From Aquatica leii (lineage: Eukaryota > Arthropoda > Insecta > Coleoptera > Lampyridae): a stretch of DNA of 64,000 nt. The notes beneath the pieces are model-generated. The model was not told the DNA's origin, searched no databases, and saw nothing but the letters and a program-made list of their open reading frames with translations. Positions 58,355 to 64,000 of the stretch are shown here, piece by piece (the stretch's first letter is position 1; each line of letters begins with the position of its first letter). The position numbers and the translations under genes are program-made. The DNA lies in the NCBI GenBank assembly GCA_035610365.1, contig CM069432.1, forward strand, positions 107,465,529 to 107,529,528, written 5' to 3'.

Positions 58355-59206
58355 TAAATTTTGTGCGTCCAATCTATACGAGGTCAACGTAAGCTGTGCC
58401 AGCCCATTTCTACAAGGTCAAAGTAAGTATTTTCTAATTTACTTATTATTCCCATATTTGTTTGTGTCATCCGTCACGATCTGAATGCAATAATGTTCTA
58501 ACGGTAATCAGAAAAATAAAAATTTGAATTTTTTTAAAATAAGAAAAGGTTTTTTAACAGGAAACCTAACGCGATGCAAAACGCATTTAAGCAAGTTAAA
58601 TTTACAAACAATCGACCAAAATGCTTCTTAAAATTACAACCACGCCTTAACAATTAAAACTTGTTAATAAACAATTCCAATTTGACTCAATTCGAGATAG
58701 AGTTACATTCAGATATGCCGGAAGTCGAGGTGGTGATTGCAACAAATGGATTGAATTTCGCGATTTCTTTCCAGCAATTGTGGGAAAAATGTATCGTCAT
58801 CGTTCAAAAATTATGCTACTTGAGAAAGTCTTTAAGCCGCGACATTTTAAAAACAATTGAATCTTAAACTCTCACAGATGCGAACCACGCAGTTGCTTGG
58901 CGAAAAATGCGAAGATGCGAAACACTATTTATAAATGCGGTGAATTTCTTAAACTTAATATTTTGGACCGAATAAGAGAAATAAAAACGCAATTTTTGTT
59001 TGATTTGCTTGCGATCCCACGGAACTTTAAAATGCACAGCAGCGAAATGTCGCAAATCCAACATATTTCATAACTCTCTTTTAAACATCGATAAACAAAA
59101 ATCAGTAAATACGGCAGTATTCAGTGCAACGAATGCTGCTAGGTCAAACGACAATATTGAGCAATCCGAAGATAACAGCATAACAACCGCGCTTACAACA
59201 ATATAG
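58355..59206 (+). pseudogene. BEL/Pao gag remnant with zinc knuckle
   Basis: Readings: 'VNFVRPIYTRS' near 58355; an open 68-codon frame ending 'ILKTIES'; 'LTDANHAVAWRKM' (the TDANYxxAW pattern of BEL gag) at 58870; and 'CLRSHGTLKCTAAKCRKSNI' followed by 'HNSLLNIDK' at 59005, the knuckle region. Then a Ser/Asn-rich stretch to about 59206, where the reading is joined to pol by a deletion. Confidence 0.75.
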
Positions 59207-60725
59207 ATGGAAAACCTTTGTCGCAAACAAAGTTGCACGAATTCAACGGTTAACGAACATCGACTACTGGAATCACGCAAAGGCTAGCAAAAACTCTGCC
59301 GATTTAGCGTCAAGAGGTGCGAGCTACAGGAACTAATTAACTGTCAGTTGTGGTGGACAGGTCCAATTTGGATCACTCAACCAAATTTACCAAATTTTGA
59401 ATTTTATATTTCAAACGCGAATTTGCCCAAACAAAAAATATCTATAAACGTAGCAGTTAAAGCCCGTTTCGAACTTTTCAATTGATTTGCTAACTTAAAA
59501 ACTTTTCAACGCGTAACGGCATATTGACTAAAATTTATTTCAAATGCGAAGCTCAAAACAAATACGCTTCGTAATTTTGCACAATTGTCAACTAGTGAAA
59601 TACAAACATCGCTAAATGTGTTACTGTAGCTCAAAGGAAAGTTTTCCCAGAAGAGTATTCAAATTTACTAAATAAAAGCTTAGTGCCGAAGAGGAACAAC
59701 TTTTGTTGAATCCTTTCATGGATAGTTACAATTTTGTAAGAGTAAGTGGTCGTCTTAACAATAGTATATATCAGGTTTAATAAAAAGTTTCTAATTATTT
59801 TGCCAATCAAGCATGTTTTGACAAAAATGATTTTAAATTACGAATATACATTGCGGTCAATCAGCACTACTTAGTTAAAGAAGTTTATTGCAGATCAAAA
59901 AAAAAAAAAAAATAGCCAAGCATGTCGTCCACAATTGCGTTAAATCCAAACAAGACCAAAAACACTCAAATATTTAGTAGGTAGTTTACTCGCAAGTAGT
60001 GTAACACCGAGTCCTCCGTTTAGTAATGTCGGAATTGATTATACGGGTTCTTTTTTTATTAAAGACCGAGTCATTGAAGGGTAAATTAATAAAACATAAT
60101 TCCGAAGTCATTTATAACAAATTGAGGAAGGATAATATCTCTTGGCATTTTATCTCAATCCGATCTCTTACATTTGGTGGAATTTGGGAGGCTGGTATAA
60201 AAAGTGTAAAAGCTCATTTAAAAAGAGTTTTAGAAAACGCGACACTTACTTATGAATATTTCGTAACAATTTTGGTTCAAATCGAGGCAGTTGTCTACTC
60301 CCGACCACCTTGTCCTCTTACAACCGATCATGATGTTATCTCTTTAACCCCAGGTCACTTTCTCATCGGCAGAAGTCTTTAGTCCCTTTAAACCGGACTA
60401 CACCAACAAACCTGAAAATAGATTAAAACGATACCAACGACTTCAGAATATAAAACAACATTTTTGGAAGCATTGGTCCAAAGAATATTTAAGCGAGTTA
60501 CAAGGTCGTGTAAAGTGCAAATGCCCCCAAATCGACAACCAAGTTTAGGTAGGAAAAGTCGTACTTGTAAAAGAAGACGATGTTCCTTTCATGCAAGAGC
60601 CACTAAGAGTTATTATCAAACTACATCTAGGCAACGACAACGTTACCTGTGTAGTGAGCGTAAAAGTGCGCGGAAATATGTTAACACGCAATATGACAAA
60701 AATTTGTATTTTGTCCGATAAACCG
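59207..60725 (+). pseudogene. BEL/Pao pol C-terminal part: RNase H end and integrase
   Basis: Begins 'WKTFVANKVARIQRL' and 'IDYWNHAKASKNSADLASRG' (end of RNase H, 'NPADLASRG' site), then 'FQRVTAY', 'GRLNNSIYQ', 'IILPIKHVLTKMILNYE', 'TRPKTLKYLVGSL', 'TPSPPFSNVGIDYTGSFFIK' (first integrase Asp, near 60030). After a gap: 'SLTFGGIWEAGIKSVKAHLK' (catalytic Glu), 'LTPGHFLIGRSL', 'RYQRLQNIKQHFWKHWSKEY' and 'VGKVVLVKEDDVPF'. The second integrase Asp region is deleted between 60080 and 60130. Many stops. Confidence 0.9.
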
Positions 60726-60890
60726 TAAAAAGAAGACAAACGTCTTTGATTTTTAAAGCTACGTTTTAATGTATAAACACAAAACCATCTATTTTTAGTT
60801 ATATGTTACCATACTATGTATTCGTTGTATGATTTAGTTGTTCTTATTACTACTATTTGTGTTGAAATCTGTATTTTAAGACGTCCGATA

Positions 60891-61121
60891 TGTTAGCGCA
60901 ATATTTAAATTTTATTGTACACGTTGCGCCATCTGGGGTTGCTCAACAAAACTAGCTTACGATATGAGCAGCGGCTGAGCAGAAGAAAGAGGGAGATGAA
61001 GATGATCATGGCAATGTAAGCAACCACGTCCGAGAAACGTCTCTTGTAGAAACTATTTTTTAAACATTAACAAAATCCAGTTCAAACTTTATTTCAAGTG
61101 AGGTACTATCCAAATGCGACA
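60891..61121 (+). repeat. BEL/Pao 3' LTR
   Basis: TGTTAGCGCAATATTTAAAT to TATCCAAATGCGACA, 231 bp, partner of 58083-58319. Differences at many positions indicate an old insertion. Confidence 0.9.
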
Positions 61122-61762
61122 AAACACTACCTGCAAATCTCGTTGAGCTGCGACAGAGAATTTTTACCGAATACCAATTACTTTAATCCAACGTATTGTC
61201 GAATGTCAGAAAATGCTTTAAAAGTCGCTTGTATCAATGCATCGAGGTTGATAAAAATTATTATGAACAATACGTTTATTAATTTTTAGAAATTTAATGT
61301 CCTTTATGTTTATTAATATTCTGAAATAAATACAGTCAATTACCGAAATAACGCGATTCAGAAGAAAGCGTAAAAATTGTGTTATTTTGGTCTTCGCGTT
61401 ATTAGGAATGGCGGCAATTTAAAAAAAATTAACTTTTTTTAGTACGTATACATCATACCGATATAAGCAGATTATTATTTAAACAATAAAATAATGTATT
61501 TATTAAATTAATACTAGTTTCTGTCTTTTACTTTTGTAAATTAAAAATTATATGTTGTTTCGCACATTGCGTGTAAATGTTTTCGTTTTTTATCTATTTT
61601 TTAAACAGACAATGGGGAGACCGAACACTTTTATGGCTGTTTGTACGACTTACCGCCAAAAATATATAAGCAATACAACAGTACTTAATTTTAGGATGCA
61701 CATTTGCGCAGACAAGTACGTTATTTATCTACGCAACTTTCTTAAGTACTATATATGGTGCT
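61122..61762. other. spacer, no gene recognised
   Basis: AT-rich; nothing recognised. Confidence 0.4.
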
Positions 61763-62218
61763 ATGCGAAGTAATAACATTCTGCTGAACTTTCATTGTAT
61801 ATTATTTTGAAACGAATATACACAACGTTTCGATTGCTGTGGTATCTGCAATCGTTATCAGGTGAATACTAACAAACTTAGAAACTACTGGAGCTTATAT
61901 ACTAAAGACATGTTCGATGAAGCGTTCAAGCGTACAAAATCAACTTAACGTAACCGATTAATTAACAAAATTACTTAGTGAAGTTTAAGTTGTTTTAGAG
62001 GTTCGATTAGTGGTTTCCATATGTTACTTATCTCGACACTTGGCTGGCTAAAAATTTCTTTGTTATTGTTGATGAATGCCGCTTCTTTAAATTTCCGTTT
62101 GTACCAATGTTCCTCTCTGTGTATGATTTTTGCTTCCGACCATTTCATTCGATGTTGGTTATTCCACAAATGTTGCGCGATGAATCCATTGGTAGTCCTT
62201 CGTCTTGAGTGAAGAATC
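61763..62218 (-). pseudogene. PLE-4a: 5'-truncated PLE, nuclease end and 3' tail, minus strand
   Basis: Minus-strand frame 62169-61975 reads 'NNQHRMKWSEAKIIHREEHW', 'YKRKFKEAAFINNNKEI', 'SNIWKPLIEPLKQLKLH'. It is the C-terminal half of the GIY-YIG endonuclease, with the Glu of KEAAFI kept. It is nearly identical to the end of PLE-4b and extends to the outer boundary ATGCGAAGTAATAACATT at 61763. Its 5' end lies in a palindrome shared with PLE-4b. Confidence 0.9.
61821..61864 (-). ncRNA. hammerhead motif with G8 changed, PLE-4a
   Basis: On the minus strand: CAC, CTGATAA (normally CTGATGA), one extra C, GATTGC/GCAATC helix II, GAAACGTT, GTG. The G-to-A change at the general-acid/base-side core position should inactivate it. 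Confidence 0.75.
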
Positions 62219-62238
62219 TGTGTGATTCTTCACTCAAG
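62204..62238. repeat. 15-bp perfect palindrome at the junction of two PLE copies
   Basis: CTTGAGTGAAGAATC, loop TGTGT, GATTCTTCACTCAAG. The right arm is the 5' end of PLE-4b; the left arm is the same sequence as the 5' end of PLE-4a. Confidence 0.95.
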
Positions 62239-63094
62239 TACAGGTTGTGCAACACAGAGAAAGGGTTATGAGAAGAAATCAAAAACATTAGAAACGATCT
62301 AATGCAGAATGGTTATCCAGAAAAGATTGTAGGAGAGCTTTTACAGAAAAAGCAATTGAACACCATGGAACAACCTAAAACAGAAAAACTGTCCAATTCA
62401 CTGCTGAGCATCCCATATGTCAAAGGTTTATCAGAGTCAATAAAACGTATAGAGAAAAGCTCCAACTTAAATACAGTGTTCAAATCATCGACCACCATTA
62501 GAAGTATAATTTCCAACACAAAGCCACAAACAAGTCGAGATTCCCAAAACTGTATTTACCAAGTTCCATGTGAATGTGGTAAATCATACGTGGGGGAAAC
62601 CAAAAGACCACTTGACATCAGACTGAAAGAACATCAGACACACACACACAGAGGAGAGACTTCTAAGTCCGGCATCGCGCAACATTCGTGGGATAACCAG
62701 CATCGAATGAAATGGTCGGAAGCAAAAATCGTACACAGAGAGGAACATTGGTACAAACGGAAATTTAAAGATGCGGCATTCATCAACAACAACAAAAAAA
62801 TTTTCAGCCAGCCAAGTGTCGAGATAAGCAACATATGGAAACCACTAATCGAACCTCTAAAACAACTTAAACTTCACTAAGTAATTTTGTTAATTAATCT
62901 GTTACGCTAAGTTGATTTTGTACGCTTGAACGCTTCATCGAACATGTCTTTAGTATATATAAGCTCCAGTAGTTTCTAAGTTGGTTAGTATTCACCTGAT
63001 GACGATTGCAGATACCACAGCAATCGAAACGTTGTGTATATTCGTTTCAAAATAATATACACTGAAAGTTCAGCAGAATGTTATTACTTCGCAT
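62224..63094 (+). pseudogene. PLE-4b: GIY-YIG endonuclease and 3' tail, plus strand
   Basis: Open frame 62302-62880 (192 codons, upstream reading continues back to about 62270). It carries 'NGYPEKIVGELLQKKQL', 'YVKGLSESIKRIEKSSNL', 'FKSSTTIRSIISNTK', then 'CIYQVPCECGKSYVGETKRP' (GIY half reads CIY; YVG), 'LDIRLKEHQ' (Arg), and 'KRKFKDAAFINN', where Glu is replaced by Asp. Ends 'LIEPLKQLKLH' and stop. Nothing of RT is present. The 3' tail has an intact hammerhead and ends at GTTATTACTTCGCAT (63094). The longest intact endonuclease frame among the PLE copies. Confidence 0.92.
62993..63036 (+). ncRNA. hammerhead ribozyme motif, PLE-4b
   Basis: CAC (62993-62995), CTGATGA (62996-63002), one extra C (63003), helix II GATTGC/GCAATC closing an AGATACCACA loop, GAAACGTT (63026-63033), GTG (63034-63036). 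CAC/GTG forms inner stem I; all core bases intact; stem III is the AACGTT palindrome. Confidence 0.85.
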
Positions 63095-63482
63095 CAACCA
63101 ACATTGTTTAATACATTCAAACAAATATGGTGCCAGTTCGATATGCGATCTACCATGTATAGTGTGGTCTACCCGAGTACGCGATTCAATATGCGGTGAG
63201 CATGTGATTCAATAAGGAATCTAAACCTTGAATTGTTTGTTAATTATAGTTAATTACTCCCACTTTTTCAATAACCTGTCGTTAAGAAAAACAACAAAAT
63301 AATTCCCACTCTTATAATTAAGTACGTTTACTTCTGATTATTCGGCGATTTAGTCGTTTTTCAAATTCTTCATTGATTAAATATTAATACTTAAGAATAC
63401 TTCAATTCGTCGTTAAATTAGAACATAATTTGATTACCTATTAATGCCTTATTTTGGTATAAAAAGATAAAGGATTCCTAAA
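63095..63482. other. spacer, no gene recognised
   Basis: AT-rich. It may hold the 5' end of the Merlin element, but no TIR was found. Confidence 0.4.
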
Positions 63483-63833
63483 ATGAAAAATCATTTAGTT
63501 AATCTGAAAATTTATTTTGTTACACACAAAATGCATTTGAAAGATTTTTATAAAAACGTTAATTCAACTGAAAAAGATGCAGTACAATTTTTACGAGCGA
63601 ATAGATTGCTATCTGATGTGGAAGATGTGCCGTGTCATCGATGTGGCTTAAAAATGCAAGAAAAACGGAAAAAAGATCACAGTGGAAATACAGACTGCTT
63701 TCCAAGAAAACGGTGTCAGAGCATACGATCAGTGAGTCATGGAAACCGTTTTTTTGATTACACAAACCTAAATGGAAAAATAAACTATAAATTAAGTTTG
63801 TGTGAAATATTGGAATTAATATTCCTTAAAATG
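63483..63833 (+). pseudogene. Merlin-type (IS1016/ISXO2-like) transposase, N-terminal part
   Basis: Frame from 63483: 'LKDFYKNVNSTEKDAVQFLR', 'VPCHRCGLKMQEKRKKD' (zinc ribbon C-x2-C), 'CFPRKRCQSIRSVSHGNRFF', 'YKLSLCEILELIFLK'. These are hallmarks of the N-terminus of Merlin transposases, upstream of the DDE domain. At 63834 the frame runs into an inverted PLE 3' tail, so the catalytic part is cut off or lies outside the window. Confidence 0.85.
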
Positions 63834-64000
63834 ATAAGCGACTTTCGGCTTAGACCGCGTCGTAGTAAAACACCCAGACTTAGGCTTGGTCATAGTCTCT
63901 TCTTGAGAGCCAAAACAAGAAGTAGAACTTGGCCTTTGCCGTATTGTCGTTCGTGAACCCAAACAAACTGACGTTTCGCAAGACATTGCAGCTTGCATCT
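63834..64000 (-). mobile_element. PLE 3' tail, same family as PLE-0, inserted in Merlin
   Basis: Reverse complement matches 1638-1806. The 3' boundary ATAAGCGACTT abuts the Merlin frame. On the minus strand the window edge cuts the element at AGATGCAAGC, inside the hammerhead-like motif (helix II CAAG/CTTG, then GCGAAACGTCAG). Confidence 0.85.

Larger units (their letters stand above)
58083..61121 (+). mobile_element. BEL/Pao LTR retrotransposon with internal deletion
   Basis: Two LTRs bound a gag remnant and the last third of pol on the plus strand. Protease and almost all RT are missing. Left flank CACTC and right flank CACTA (if the right LTR ends three bases later) give only an imperfect candidate target duplication. 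Confidence 0.9.

Noticed and set aside
1-64000. CRISPR array or prokaryotic defence island
   Set aside because: No regularly spaced direct repeats, no operons, and clear eukaryotic retroelements throughout.

Overview
This is an AT-rich invertebrate nuclear sequence, most likely from an insect. The reasons are the mix of transposable elements (Penelope-like elements, Dong/R4-type LINE, copia, BEL/Pao, gypsy, PIF/Harbinger with a MADF gene, hAT, Tc1, pogo and Merlin relatives), a copia-type primer-binding site, a spliceosomal GT-AG intron inside a transposase, and the lack of any bacterial-style operon. I found no intact host gene, tRNA, rRNA or CRISPR array. Almost every coding stretch is a broken transposon gene with stops or frameshifts.

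Layout. 1-10.7 kb: a Penelope-like (PLE) tail, a gypsy integrase remnant, PLE-1, a minus-strand gypsy element (gag, protease, RT, integrase) and PLE-2. 10.9-18.5 kb: three copies of a ~1.15-1.27 kb element with CAGCTG ends; a 2.4 kb hAT sits inside copy 1 with a perfect 8-bp target duplication, and a second hAT remnant follows. 19-21.7 kb: a pogo-like transposase C-terminus, a PLE 3' tail and the 5' half of a LINE, all on the minus strand. 24.4-27.9 kb: a two-gene PIF/Harbinger element whose transposase is split by PLE-3. 28-34.4 kb: mostly unrecognised AT-rich DNA with an 85-bp tandem duplication, a MITE and a large foldback unit. 34.5-38.2 kb: a Dong/R4-clade LINE between two TAA/AAT microsatellites. 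38.2-46 kb: a gypsy integrase tail, two opposite pieces of copia lying at the same point of a dispersed repeat, and a Tc1 element with TIRs and TA flanks. 47.5-54.8 kb: a second Harbinger transposase in pieces, a Tc1/mariner-like HTH fragment, hairpins, a TIR element with palindromic subrepeats, and a DUF4371-type hAT. 58-61.1 kb: a BEL/Pao element with both LTRs but most of pol deleted. 61.7-63.1 kb: two PLE copies head to head. 63.5-64 kb: a Merlin transposase N-terminus cut by another PLE tail.

The most interesting signal is a set of hammerhead-ribozyme motifs at the 3' ends of the PLE copies. Four copies have a recognisable core (two with an intact CTGATGA...GAAAC, one with G8 mutated, one with the first core C changed to T), a fifth belongs to the same family as an intact one, and two more are more divergent. 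Each recognisable copy has one extra nucleotide between the CTGATGA box and helix II, and most have a stem III that is only a short palindrome, which suggests action as dimers or tandem copies. The genes do not form a pathway; the window is an archive of nested insertions.
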